Source: Umbelopsis ramanniana AG (lineage: Eukaryota; Mucoromycota; Umbelopsidomycetes; Umbelopsidales; Umbelopsidaceae). From it: DNA of 64,000 nt. Under the pieces are notes generated by a model. It was given only the letters and a program-made list of their open reading frames with translations. It was not told where the DNA came from and did not search any database. Below, in pieces: positions 12,026-26,440 of this stretch. The position numbers and the translations under genes were made by a program. Location: positions 248,001 to 312,000 of the forward strand of contig NW_026252108.1 in assembly GCF_025399195.1 (NCBI RefSeq), in the 5' to 3' direction. Position 1 is the stretch's first letter, and every line of letters begins with the position of its first letter.

Positions 12026-13958
12026 ATGTCAATACCAAGTAATCGTCAGCATGCACCAGCAGTTTCTTCACCACTAGCTGGAAGCTCTAATCAAAGTGAC
12101 TCAGCACAGAATGCTTCCAATTCCAGCAAGAGTTCAACCGTAGGGTCGAAAAAATCACCCACGAAGCGTAAGAATGGCAAAGCTGTCGCTCAAAGCGCTG
12201 GTAAATCACCAGGAAAGCAAGCTACCCCGCCCACCGCTAAACAGAAGCTAGTCAGGGAAAGCGCAGAAAAGAGACTCCAGGCTCAGAATACGTCATTCAA
12301 ATGGCAAGAGGCTTTATTCTCGAGAAAGACAGTTGACAAAGCGACCATGATAGAAGCAGCAAGGTATATACAGCCAGCCGGCTATGAAGACGTAATTGAA
12401 GAAAGGAACATAGAGGATTGGTGTGGGTATCCAATGTGCTCAAACAATCGACAAATTATGAACAGTAAATACAAGATCTCCTTGAGTGAACGAAAAGTAT
12501 TCGATCAAACGGAACTCTCAACATTCTGTAGTATTGACTGTCTACAAAGAAGCAAATTTTATGCTGCTCAGCTATCCGACATACCTATTTGGTCAAGAGA
12601 TATAGGATGGGCTGATGTTGAAGTTATTGAGATGCATGAAAACGTCAGGTACGAGAATGAATTTCGACTGAGCCCTCCTTTTGTGGTTGATGTACTTAAA
12701 TTTTTCTCCAATGACAGTGAAGTAATAGCGAAAAGTAAGAAATCCCTCAAATCATCAAAGCAGAACAGCTCGAAGCTTAGAAAAGCATATGTGGAAAATC
12801 TTTTATCTGCAATGGCGCCTGCTCCTATGGAGCTTAAAATCGTAGAGAAGGAACCCACTGCTGTTCAACCCATCAACTTACCTGACTTAGCATCGCCGTC
12901 CAAGAGCAAGTCTGGCGCGTATGATGAAATCGAAGGATACCGAATACAATTCAAAGGCAAGAAGGCTGCGTCTATTGATACAGCAGAGGAGCCAACGACA
13001 CTCATTTTACGGCCGCAACAAAACGAGGCAGTTAGTGTTCCTGCTCTTGATAATGTGGAGCTAGATGACGCGGCCATAGCAGAAAACGCAATGAAAACCA
13101 TGATGATGTTGAAAGACCTCAAATTGGATGAAGTAGAGAATTGTCAGGACCAACTTGATCTTATGACCAGTCAAGAGGTGAAAGAAGAAATACCAATGCC
13201 TACTGTTGAACTGAGGTCGTCGTCTAAGCAGCTATCAAAGAAAGCCTCGTCGACGAACAAGGCAAAGACGCCATCTACGTCGTCGGGCAAAGCATCGGAA
13301 GAATACGATTCCAATCAGATCATTACCGTCGTGGTTCCCTCGGAGGTAGCTCGGAAAGTACAACAAACAAGGAAGAAGAATGCCAAACTGGCTAAGAAAA
13401 GCACTGTTCCGCAAATGACATTCTTCGGTAAAATTTGGACTTTAATCGACCGGATGTGCACTAGATGGACTCGAACATACATACGAAACTTGGAAGGGCA
13501 TGGAGATGATTCGCCTGCACCCACAGATCCTGAACAACCCTACTATTCTGAGGAATATAATCTAAGAAAGCATATTTTCAGCGAAAAAGTAATGGAAACG
13601 TAAGTGGAATTGGGATGATTGCATGCGGTCTCTGAAGTAGTACTTACTTTTAAATGCATTGAATAGCTATGGTTTGATTCGACAACAGATCGGGTTGGAT
13701 ATTTCCATAGAGAAGGATATACTCGAGATCATCCGAACGTTTGAACTGTCTGACAGTGCAATGGGGATGCTGGACAGCGTTGAACTATATATGGTGACAT
13801 TGATATTATTCAAGGCCATCATTGATGCCCTGCCGGAGACTCATTCGCTTATAAGCAGCGGAAAGAAAGCTGTACAATACCAAGCATGCTGTGATACGAT
13901 AGGGGTCAGTAAAGAAGAAATAGATGCATGTGCTAGAGTGCTTCGAATGGCATATTAA
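12026..13958 (+). CDS. RTR1: RNA polymerase II CTD phosphatase RPAP2/Rtr1 family protein
   Basis: Exons 12026-13599 and 13667-13958 join to 621 aa. After a Ser/Lys-rich disordered N-terminus, the Rtr1/RPAP2 zinc domain lies around residues 110-195, with the ligand pairs WCGYPMC and FCSIDC followed by Q-R-S-x-F-Y. Members dephosphorylate, or bind, Ser5-P of the Pol II CTD and help nuclear import of the polymerase. The C-terminal exon is helical and matches the longer RPAP2-type proteins more than the short yeast Rtr1. The stop is TAA. Confidence 0.9.
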
Positions 13959-14399
13959 GTATGATAAAATTTTCGAAACCCTGACACTTAAAAGTGCAGA
14001 CTTGTAATAGTTAGGCAACCAGCCAGTTACTGTATTTTTCAACTGTTAAACCCTAAATGTAATTTGGAGTCTACAACAATTTGTAAAGAGTTTAAAGTGA
14101 CAAATGCGGTCTTTTTCTGTATGGAGGACATAAAGAGGTGGTACCAATACTCTAATCGGGAATAGCAATTATAATCACCCACGGTTTCTTATTCAGCATT
14201 GCTTGTTTCTTATCTCGCATATCAAGCTTTGGGCAGTACAACGCAAACCCAATGTTCAAATGCTCAGAAGCTGGTGGCGAAATTTCAAGATGAGATGCAA
14301 AATGGGGCTCGGGCACGTGCATGGGACTGTTTCTACAAATCCGTCTTCAAATCCTTTTTTTTCTTTGTGAGTCATGGTTCTTTCGACAGCTTAAACGTC
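13959..14399. other. Spacer / MATE promoter
   Basis: About 440 bp. An open frame runs in phase into the MATE gene from 14199, but its residues look untranslated (poor composition, poly-F), so I treat this as promoter and 5' UTR. Confidence 0.5.
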
Positions 14400-16162
14400 A
14401 TGTCTTCCTCATCGGTAGATATTAGTAATGCTGGACGTCGCCGGTCGTCAATACTTTCAAACCACTCGATTTCTTCGGTCACAACCATTCAAAATGAGAG
14501 AACACCCCTCGTTCCAAAGGCAAACGACAGTTTGACGTCTCCAACGTCCTATAGGAAAGAAGCTCATTGGCTTTTTACCAATTCTTTACCCATTGTTTTG
14601 ACCTATATGCTTCAGACCTCCTTGCAAATGGCCAGTGTCTTCTCTCTTGGACATATTGTAAGTCCATTGTCTTTTATACTCTATCTTTGATCCGATTGGA
14701 ATAGCAACGCTCACCTATTACTTATAGGGTCCGACTGAATTAGCTGCAGCTGCTCTTGCCAATATGTTCGCTGCTGTTTCAGCGTGGAGTCTTGCATCAG
14801 GCACAACTACCGCTTTAGATACCATGCTCTCTCAAGCCTGGACAGGAGCATCAGATAAAACTTTAGTCGGTGTCCATCTCCAGCGAGCCCTGATCATCTT
14901 GGGTATCATGTTTATACCAATTTCCATGGTGTGGTGGAGAGCAACTGACATTCTGCTAGCTTTGAATCAAGAAGAGCAATTAGCACAGCATGCCGGTTAG
15001 TACTCCTATCATAAATCTTATTGCGGCTGTGCATATGTGGTACATTGGTTTTAAACGGAACTTCATTCCATTTTCTTAGGACTTTTCCTGCGATACCTAT
15101 TAATTGGCGCACCAGCCAATATTGCATTCGAAGGTGTAAAGAAATTCTGCCAAGCTCAAGGCATCATGAATGCCTCAACCTGGGTTTTGCTTATTGTAGC
15201 CCCCATCAATGCCCTCAACAACTATCTCCTGGTTTGGTACGAGCCTATCTCCCTAGGTTTTATTGGAGCTCCTATTGCTACCAGCTTCACTTATTGGTTA
15301 CAGCTGATTTTGCTATTGCTCTACATTAAGTTCGTTAGAGGCCATGAGGCATGGGGAGGTTGGTCTACGGAAGCCTTTAAGGATTGGTGGCCATTCATTC
15401 AGCTGGCCATTCCAGGTATTTTCATGGTGTGCAGTGAGTGGTGGTCCTGGGTAAGTCATGTTATTTCATTTCTTTGCGTCATGCTCTGCACACCGCTGAC
15501 CGCCGTAACTTTTTCTTCTCTAGGAAATAAGTGCATTAGCAGCCTCTTACCTAAGCGAGACGGACTTAGCGGCACAGTCTATTATTTTGACCTCTGCTCA
15601 ATCAACCTACGTGATTCCCTTCGGTATTTCGGTTGCTGCGTCAAACCGAGTTGGCAACTTATTGGGTTGCGCCGCGGCCAGTAACGCTAAAAAGGCAGCC
15701 CGCATGGCTATGGTTTTTGCTGTTGTGTTTGGTCTGCTCAATTCTTGCTTCTTCCTAGCCACTCGTAATGTCTATGGATATCTGTTCACTTCCGACCCAG
15801 ATGTTGTTAGTCGCGTTGCCTCCATTCTGCCAATGTGTGCTCTGTTCCAAATTGCGGATAGTGCAGCAGGTGTTTGCGGCGGTGTAGTACGTGGACTCGG
15901 ACGACAGAAGATTGCAGCCATCTTGAACTTGGTCGCCTACTACTTGATTGCACTTCCCATCGCATATGTGCTAACCTTTAAACTTGGATGGGGTTTGCAC
16001 GGTATTTGGACTGGCTTGACACTCGCTTTGTTCATCGCAGGAGCTGGAATAGTTGTCTTTTTGATGAACGTTAATTGGAAGGCAGAAGTTGTTCGCACAC
16101 TAGCACGAGTACAGCATGCAGAGGAAGAGCTGAAGTTCAATACAACCCATAGTGCACTCTAA
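14400..16162 (+). CDS. MATE-family multidrug/organic-cation antiporter
   Basis: Exons 14400-14657, 14728-14995, 15080-15450 and 15524-16162 join to 511 aa. About 45 polar residues (Ser-rich, ERTPLVP) precede twelve predicted hydrophobic segments. Diagnostic MATE regions include TALDTMLSQAWTG in the first half, WWSWEISALAA at the start of the second half, SNRVGNLLGCAA and GVVRGLGRQK. The fungal/plant eukaryotic MATE subgroup exports organic cations and xenobiotics with H+ or Na+ exchange, at vacuole or plasma membrane. The ATG at 14400 was chosen over an in-frame upstream stretch lacking conserved content. Confidence 0.94.
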
Positions 16163-16366
16163 TGGCAGGCGGCGCCAACTCACCATTTAAAAAGTTATTT
16201 ACACGCACGCTAATACTTCTTCTCAGATTGTACAGTACATTAGATAAACCCCTAAGGAAGAAAAAAATCATGCCACCCTAGGTTTCGGATGTTTGCTGAT
16301 ATTGCATCTTTTCTTCCACAACTGCAAATAAACTCAGTTTTTGAATCTCTATAATTTTTCGTTTTT

Positions 16367-18081
<1,715 letters not shown>

Positions 18082-18272
18082 TAGGGGTTTCGAGCCTTGT
18101 GGCACCCACCAAGGCAATACATGAACGGCCCCAACTGTTAGATTCTTTTTTTTTCTCAGATCAACGCCGATTACGAGGACTGCTATTATATCCGTTTAAA
18201 ATACGCTTTGCCCTTTATCTACTATCATAAAGCTCTCCCTTTCCTCTTACATTCGTAGTTGCTTATTACAAT

Positions 18273-20988
18273 ATGCTTACTGAATCAAATCATAGCTCGG
18301 GCAATGCATCTAAGTTTCAAACCGAAGTTGAACCTGGTCGCGTTTTGACCATGCCAACCGATGGCACTGGTGTGGCCGTTCTGGATCCTTGGTTGGAGCC
18401 TTTTACTGGTGCTCTCAGACACCGATATGCCTTGTTTCAAAAATACAAGAAGATGATCAATGAATCTGGCGGTGGCTACGAGAACTTCACCAAAGGATAC
18501 GACTACTTTGGCTTCCATGTGCAGAAGGATAACAGCGTGCTTTATAGAGAGTGGGCGCCAAATGCAACAGGCGCTAGCCTTATTGGAGAGTTCAGTGAGT
18601 TATCGGAGAAGGTATAAAAAATACATACATGGGTCAATACTGAGCTGTCATTTTCAGATAACTGGGACCATGGAGCGAACGTCATGAAGAAAGATGACTA
18701 TGGGTCTTTCTCCGTTGTTGTGCCGCCAAAGTCCGATGGAAGTGTTGCTATTCCCCACAATAGCAAGGTCAAAGTAAGTACGCCAATCTGCCCCTCACGC
18801 TAAAACAAATACGCCTTGCCAATCAGTATTTTGAATATAGATATCACTTGTCATGCCAAACTCTGGCGAGAGGGCAGATAGGTTACCTGCTTGGTCAAAG
18901 AGGGTTGTTCAAGATTTGAACGTCAATCCCAATTATGAAGCGGTGTTCTGGAATCCTGGCAAGCAATACGTGTTCAAAAACAAGCAGCCACCCAAGCCAA
19001 AAAGTATCCGGGTTTATGAAGCTCATGGTAAGTGTCTTTTGGGTACTGTGTTTACAAGGTGGACACGACCTCACAAGTGTGCTTTTTTTTTTTTTTTGAC
19101 AGTCGGCATCTCAACCTCCGAGTACAGAGTTGGAACATACAAGGAGTTTACCCAAAATATTTTACCTCGTATCGCCAACCTTGGCTATAATACCATCCAG
19201 TTGATGGCCATTATGGAGCATGCTTACTATGCATCTTTCGGTTATCAAGTGACATCTTTCTTTGCTTCATCATCTCGATACGGCGACCCTGAAGACCTTA
19301 AGGAGCTCATAGACACTGCACACGGCCTTGGCATCACCGTACTTTTGGACGTCGTGCATTCACACGCATCAAAGAATGTTCATGATGGACTCAATATGTT
19401 TGACGGAACAGATCATATGTATTTCCATGGTGGTGGTAAAGGAAACCACGACTTGTGGGATTCTCGTTTGTTCAATTATGGAGCATATGAACCTCTACGC
19501 TTCCTACTTTCCAATCTCCGCTACTGGATGAATGAGTTTCAATTTGATGGCTTCCGTTTCGATGGTGTAACCAGTATCCTTTACAAGCATCACGGTATGG
19601 GATATGGATTCTCTGGAGACTATCGCGAGTATTTCAATGAATCAGTCGATGAAGAAGGTGTCATGTATCTCATGTTAGCAAACGATATGCTTCATCAACT
19701 GTACCCCAACGTTATTACCATTGCTGAAGGTAAAGCTATCCTAACCACCACACTGGTTGTTGCTGTCCTATTGACGATGACTGACATTTATTTTACATAT
19801 TAGATGTATCCGGAATGCCTGCGTTATGTCGCCCTGTTCCAGAAGGCGGTGTAGGCTTTGATTACAGACTGGCCATGGCAGTTCCAGATATGTGGATCAA
19901 GATGTTGAAGGAACAATCAGATGACGAATGGAAAATGGGCGAAGTTATTCACACCTTGACAAACCGTCGCCATTTGGTAAGCCGCTATTACAATTTTTTA
20001 TGCTAGTCAAGGAATATAAACTGACATCTTTGGGCCATAGGAAAAAAACATTGTGTATGCTGAGTCGCACGACCAGGCTTTAGTCGGAGATAAGACACTT
20101 GCTTTCTGGCTCATGGATAAGGAAATGTACGACTTTATGAGCAAATTGTCACCAAACACCCCAATAATAGACAGAGGTATCGCTTTACACAAGATGATCA
20201 GGTTTGTTCTTTTATTAATTCACAAAGATGACTAGAACCTGAAATCTCACACCTTGTTTTAGATTAATTACTCACAGTCTTGGTGGAGAAGGCTATCTTA
20301 ATTTTGAGGGCAATGAGTTTGGACATCCTGAGTGGCTGGATTTCCCTCGCCCTGGTAACAACTCAAGCTTCCATCACGCTCGTCGCCAATGGAATGTCGT
20401 TGATGACCCCTTGCTCAGATACAAGTACTTGAACGAGTGGGACCGGGCTATGCAACTGGCTGAAGCAGCATATGGTTGGCTCTCATCTCACCAGGTAAAC
20501 TCAATTTTCAGCTGAAAGCTTGTTACTGGCCAGTTTGTACTCATTTATATTTCATTAGGCGTATGTTTCATTGAAACATGAAGGTGATAAAGTCGTATCT
20601 TACGAGCGTGCCGGTCTAGTCTTCATTTTCAATTTCCATCCAACGCAGTCGTTCACTGATTACCGCATTGGTGTGGAAACACCAGGAGAGTACAAGTTGG
20701 TACTAGATAGTGACTCGTCTATCTTTATGGGACATAACCGAATCGATGAAAATGGAAGCTGGTTCACTACTCCTGAACCTTGGAACAACCGATCCAACTA
20801 CATTCATGTATGTGTTTTTTTTTTACAATGCCACCTAAGATATGTTTATGTACAAATGATAGAACGAAATGTTGTGCTCACAATTTACTCTACAGGTGTA
20901 TATTCCTTGCCGCACAGCTATTGTTCTGACCACCAAGCAAAACTTGAAATGGTCCCAGAAAGACATGGTGGTCAGCTACAAAGATTAA
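18273..20988 (+). CDS. GLC3: 1,4-alpha-glucan (glycogen) branching enzyme
   Basis: Nine exons (18273-18594, 18658-18773, 18841-19027, 19103-19729, 19804-19976, 20041-20201, 20263-20494, 20559-20807, 20896-20988) join to 719 aa, the usual fungal length. It has an N-terminal CBM48-like region ([17 protein letters not shown]), then the GH13 barrel: [10 protein letters not shown] (region I), GFRFDGV with the nucleophile Asp (II), ITIAEDVSG with the acid/base Glu (III) and AESHDQA (IV). An all-beta C-terminal domain ends it. It makes alpha-1,6 branches in glycogen. It is tandem with fumarate reductase, 191 bp apart. Confidence 0.97.
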
Positions 20989-21190
20989 ATACAAATCCTC
21001 CAATATGCATCATAGCACACCGCACTGAACTTCGTAAATGATTATTATTCATCATCAAAATAAAGGGTATAGAAGCCAAAATGAAAAGGTTCCTTGTCAC
21101 AACCGCCAAACAATGATTCACATTAGCGCTTTGAGATGTGCCTGGACAATGGTAATCAAATAGCTGTATCAGCCATTGAGAAAGTTTCGG

Positions 21191-22265
21191 TTAGACATCC
21201 AGATTCCAGTTGGTAAAAGTGATTTCGTCTCCAGGTTGGATATCTTGGATTGAGAAAAATGCCATGCGGTGGTAGGCACTTGATTCATAAAAGACTGGGT
21301 ATATAGCAGTATTTGGTTGGTTGCTGTGCTTGAAGAACCTTGTGATATTTCCATGCGTAACAGCGTCTATGGCGAATGGCGGAACATCTTCAATAATTCC
21401 GACAAACATGTCCAACACTAGTATCTCTTCCTCCTAATGAATGGAGCGACCATAGAGTCAGGGGTGAATCTCAACAGTAACCATAAGCACATGACATAAC
21501 CTCTTACCTCACTATATGCCATCGCTCTTTTCATGGCTTCTCTTGCAGGGACAACCTCTCCACAGTATTGATCTATAAAGGTTCCTTTAAGAATCACTTC
21601 TTGAGCTTTTACAGCCCACCGTATTTCACCATAGTCCTTAATGCGCTGCAATATCAGAGGTATCGATCGCTTCTTTTGGACGACTCTGTTAGGGCAATTC
21701 GTTCGACATCCACACCAAGGGCCGCATTCAGAAATGAAATCAACTCCGGACGATATTAATCGTTTTTCGTTATTATAACTACTGCCTTCCTCGCAAGGGC
21801 AAACTTCGTATTTTGCTAGAGACAAGCCAGCTTGTTCCGGAAGTATTAGATCTTCAACATATTCGATGACAGGTTCTATACTCTCGTCAAGGTCGTTTTC
21901 TATTGTAATCAATGGCCATCGCTCCACAGATCGATTTTTCACTGCAGCACTGAAGCTGTTGTTTCTATGCTTAAAAGAGCCTTTTGACACATGTGGAGAG
22001 TTTGCTTGACTTGGTGGTATAATGCTGTTTTCTGAGAAGGTGTCTTCGTCCTGGTCTGGAATCCCTGCGTTACTCTCCGGTGACCTTGAACGAAAACTGG
22101 AATTGTGTTGCTGGAGATTCAGGAACGCGTTCTTGACAGCATTCGAAATAACATTCCATGATTCTGAAGGTGAGTCCGCAGAAGTATCAGTCTGTGCAAA
22201 GAGATTACGTCAAGGTCCAATTTCGTTAAGTACTTCAAGTCGAACGAAGTGCAACTTACAAGCAT
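21191..22265 (-). CDS. Divergent Pre-SET/SET-domain protein, probably catalytically altered
   Basis: Exons 22265-22260, 22191-21508 and 21433-21191 join to 310 aa. The 6-nt first exon (Met-Leu) is inferred, because the main frame has no usable ATG. After a polar N-terminus, a reduced Pre-SET region (CPC ... ECGPWCGCRTNC, six Cys seen against nine in SUV39/Clr4) leads to CPNRVVQ and the SET domain. YCGEVV is kept, but the core GN-x-x-RF-x-NHSC-x-PN motif reads GNITRFFKHSNQPN, the C-terminal catalytic Tyr region reads EITFTNW, and there is no post-SET Cys motif. The relation to H3K9 methyltransferases is clear; activity is doubtful. It is divergent with TDP1 across 92 bp. Confidence 0.8.
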
Positions 22266-22357
22266 TACGGCTGGATGGACAAAGCTGGGAAAAATTGACA
22301 AGCGGACAAATATCGAAATTCGCCTTTCTTGTCTCGCCAACCCTTTTGCGACTGACC
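22266..22357. promoter_or_regulatory. 92 bp bidirectional promoter, SET protein / TDP1
   Basis: The two start codons point away from each other with only this stretch between them, so the genes must share promoter elements or overlap in their 5' UTRs. No sequence motif was singled out. Confidence 0.6.
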
Positions 22358-24411
22358 ATGGCGGACAACGAACAAAATGACATGGAAGCCGCCATACAAC
22401 AATCGCTACAACAGCTTGAAAATGATTTGGAACAACAAAAGAAAGAGAAGGAAGAGCTGAGACAAGCTATCGCTCTTTCCCTTGGAAAACCCGTTGAAAG
22501 CCTGACTGCACGAGAAACACTAGCGGCAACGTTAGGGTCCTCGACAAAGCGACCACTGGACGATTCCACCAGCGCTGCTACGGAATTCAAAAAGCAGAAC
22601 ACGGGAAAGCCATCCATGCCTACATATCTAGATGGAGTAGTCAAACTCACGCACGTCAAAGGAACCACGGGCGCGGATTATATCACAATTCAACAAGTTA
22701 TCGAAGCCAAGTATCTTAAAAAAGCACTGATGACAGCTTTCGTAGTCAGCATGGATTTCGTTGATGAACAATTTCCGGAGCATATAAACGTTTGCATTGT
22801 CATGCATGGCCGACAGGTAATAACATACGTAACAGCATGTCGTCTCCATCGTAGGTGCTAATTCAGCTGGTCTCGCAGGGTTCCGCCTTTCAAGTCAGCC
22901 CTAAACGAATCGTTGTACATCCTCCCATGAGTAACCCAAATTTCGGAGTGTTCCATAGCAAGTTGATGTTGCTCTTTCATCAATCTTCTCTAAGGGTCGT
23001 TATTGGATCTGCCAATTTTGTAGGTATTTCTTAAGTTTGCAATCCATGGCGGGACTGCTGAACGCTGCTAACGTATCATCTCATAATAGGTAGACTACGA
23101 TTGGTGTGAACTAGAGAATGTTCTGTTTATACAAGATTTCCCATTGTTGCAAGAAGGGCCATTAAAAAGTGCTGATCAGCTGCCAAAATTTGGTGGAGAT
23201 ATTCACGAGCAGCTGGGTCTTATGGGAGTTCCTACGGCCGTTAGAAAGGAATTGTTGTTCTACGATTTCTCAAAAGCAAAGGTACGTTTGATTCATCACC
23301 TGTTAAGGACACAAGATCTACATTTCTTATCGTAGTCCATCTCTAGGCACATATAGTTCCTTCAGTGTCTGGTACACATGAAGGAGACGAGCGGTATAAG
23401 GTTGGTCATACGCGATTGTGCAGCGTAGTTGAACAACTCGGATTGCAGCAGGAACAGGTCGCAAATGGGCCGAAGGTTGAGCTTCAGGTATATGTCATGA
23501 TGTGAAACTAGACAGATAATTCGCTGGAGCTTACAATCTTATTTATCTTTCCTCGTAAAAAAGACCTCGTCATTAGGAGCGATGACTGTGCCATATTTGC
23601 AAGAGTTGTACCTATCATTTTGTGGTATTAATACGTTCACACCGGATGGATCCAATATTCAAAAAGGCTATAAGAAAAATGGAGGAATTCCACCTGTCAC
23701 CATCGTTTATCCATCGACATTTACCATCGACAATAGTAACGTTGGGCGTGAGGTAATTTCGCTGTAAAAACGCCCCTATATGCTCTCTTATGTTACTGAT
23801 CTGTAAGAACTTTATTTAACTACATTAGGGAGCGAGTACAATATGTTTTAATACTGCAAATTGGAAAAAACCCACATTTCCCCACAGCATCATGAGAGAT
23901 GCTGTCAGTAATCGCCATGGCACACTGATGCATTCCAAGGTATCAAAATTTCCAAGCTTTGATTTCAATTCTGGCCGTCTCTACTGTATCTGATAAATGA
24001 ATTAGTACATTGTTGCCATACTAGATCAGCCCAAAAATCACATCGCTGGTTGGGTGTACGTTGGGTGAGTTGGTAAAGATTTCATTTAGGTAATAGATTC
24101 GATACTGAATATCCAACAGGAGTCACAATGCTACACAGGCAGCTTGGGGAAAAGCAACGGTATCTCGTGAAAAAAAATGCCCCAAGATAAGCATGAAGTA
24201 AGTCTTCTTTTCTTCTCTATAACGAATGTAGCAGCCGTGTTTGGTTGACGCCATGCATTGTAGTAATTGGGAGCTTGGAGTTATATTGCCTATAAGCGAT
24301 AAGGGCAGTGACATCCGACATCTGTGCGACGGCTTGCCCGTGCCATTTGTTCGACCTGCTGAAAAATATCAATCTGATCAACAGCCCTGGACGCAAAATC
24401 TTTGGTCTTAA
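22358..24411 (+). CDS. TDP1: Tyrosyl-DNA phosphodiesterase 1 with two N-terminal UIM-like motifs
   Basis: Nine exons (22358-22816, 22879-23019, 23090-23281, 23347-23487, 23564-23752, 23829-23939, 24006-24064, 24120-24197, 24264-24411) join to 505 aa. The two HKD half-sites of the phospholipase-D-like fold are present: FHSKLMLLF with IGSANF, and MHSKYIVAILD with VGSHNATQAAWGK. The enzyme removes tyrosyl peptides (trapped topoisomerase I) and other adducts from DNA 3' ends. Residues 9-20 and 33-45 have the A-x3-S spacing of ubiquitin-interacting motifs. The start ATG opens straight onto the first of these. Splice frames close throughout. Confidence 0.94.
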
Positions 24412-24602
24412 TCCGGTGCTATTTACAGAGCCATTTCAATATGATTGTTAAGTCATGCATAGAGAGGGGTAAATGCGGATCATTTAATGGATGCATTGTA
24501 TTTGCATATTTTGTATGTGAGAACTGAATGAAGAAACTGTATATAACACATATAACACAAATAATGAATCAAGACTAAAATTCAAAAATTTACATTATAT
24601 TA

Positions 24603-26440
24603 TCAATGCATCTGAAGTAGCGCGCTTGCAATGGAGAGCATTGCGCAAACTGTAAACAGACTGGGTAGCAGATATGTATCTGCATTTGGTTGCTCAACTA
24701 TAGCTTTGCTGCCAACGCCTCCCTTTGGTGCATTGGAACCAGGAGCTATTTTTGCGCATTGATCTTTTGAGCCAATGAGGGAGGGAGTAACTAGTTTGGC
24801 ATTTCCCTCGAATCCACATTTTGAAGCATCTGCTTCGGCATACGATCCATAGAGGATAGAGAGTTTGTCAGCACCTGAACAGAATGAGTAGTTGCCGTAT
24901 ACACCTTGGCTAGCGTTTGTTGAAATGATGTCGCAAGGCATCAAACCGCAAAGCATGCCGATTTGTGCTCCAATGCTGCTTCCGTTATTAGCAGACTCTG
25001 CTGTAATACAGCTTTGTGCGTTCACCATACATTCGCAAGCGCCACTCGACGGCGCTGGTGGCAATTCAATATGCGACTTCCATTTCTCTGTTATACCAGG
25101 ACAGCTTTGCTGAGACCGCTTTACGTCGTAAGCATCCATCTTGATGACTTCTGGAGTTACGAATGGTAGGTATGATAGTAAATTACGATAGTCATCTAGG
25201 GGCTTGACTTGACCGTTTTCAATTTTAACTAAACCGTAGTTGTTCTCTTCTTCGGTCCATTCATATGCAATTCCACCAGACCATACGCCGGTCATGTCAG
25301 GACCGTAAATGGCCTCCACTTCATTGAAAGGTCGTGGTGTTTTCAAATTGCATCCGTATTCTGAGAGAATGGCTGGTATGCTGTAATTCTCAAGTTCTTT
25401 TGTACGATTTGAGAAACCAGATTCGTCAAAGCTAGATTCTCCGCACCACTCGTAGATGTTGATTCCATAAAAGTCAGCCTAGACTTCATGTTAGCCTGGC
25501 AATTGATCCGTTAACAATATGTTTTTTGTCCACTTACTCGTGCGTCTGCATCGTCTCCACAATTAAAATAATCCCTGATATTGTCGCGAATCTCCGGGTC
25601 GTCATTATTGGCATAGCCTACGGGTATTTCGCGAGTGTTCTTCGATTTGATATATTTCTTGATGTCGCGCAAGGACGCCTTTACAAATGCGGAAGCCTCG
25701 GTGGTACTAGTGTTTGTAGTCACTTCATTACCAGCAAAAAATGCAAACAGATTTTGATAACCGATGAAAGCGTCAACAGTCTCAGTATAGGCCTTGTAAT
25801 GGTCTACTGTCCACTCTGGTGCATTTCTGTTGATGAACATTTTGGGTGTGGCGATATCCAAAAGCAAATATATACCGGCGTCGAAGAAAAGCTTCATGCA
25901 CTCATCATGGTTTTGCTTTGGATCAACCTGAAAGGGTATATGAAAAGGATTTCCGATCAGAAATAAAACTTTATCAATTAGCTAAACATCGTGGTAGCAA
26001 ACATTACCTGATATACACGAATGACGTTGATACCAAGCGGCTTCATGAGTTCAACTGACTTTTTACACATCTCTGGGTCAGCAAGAGGGTCAGAGAAGGT
26101 GTCTGCAGAAGCCATGCCTCGTGGTTGATAGGCGATTCTGTATTACAGTGACAGTCAGTAAAAATAATTAAAAGAATGACTTTGCACCTTCATCATTCGA
26201 TATATACCCCTTGACATAAAATTGATCCTTGGTAACCGAATCAAAAAATTTTGAGCCTTTGATAACAATGGGATGTATCTCTGCAGTGGAAGTAGCAACA
26301 GGCGCTTCATCGATGTGCTTGACCACCTTATAGACAGTGTGACTATCTGCTGTTTCTTTCTTGTCTGTGGCTTTATCAGCGATGGCGAGTTGTGCTGACC
26401 ATATCAAAAGGGAAGCAGCTATCAGTGTTATACTTTTCAT
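24603..26440 (-). CDS. GAS1: GH72 1,3-beta-glucanosyltransferase, GPI-anchored, with X8/CBM43 domain
   Basis: Exons 26440-26208, 26137-26008, 25927-25538 and 25478-24603 join to 542 aa. A signal peptide ([21 protein letters not shown]) is followed by the GH72 barrel with [14 protein letters not shown] (acid/base Glu) and LSEYGCN (nucleophile Glu). A Cys-rich X8 module (ECMVNAQSC ... FCSGADKL ... CGFEG) follows, then a Ser/Pro/Gly-poor spacer and a hydrophobic tail ending [10 protein letters not shown], fitting GPI attachment. It cuts and re-joins beta-1,3-glucan chains at the cell wall. It is divergent with the FKS glucan synthase gene across 456 bp. Confidence 0.95.
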
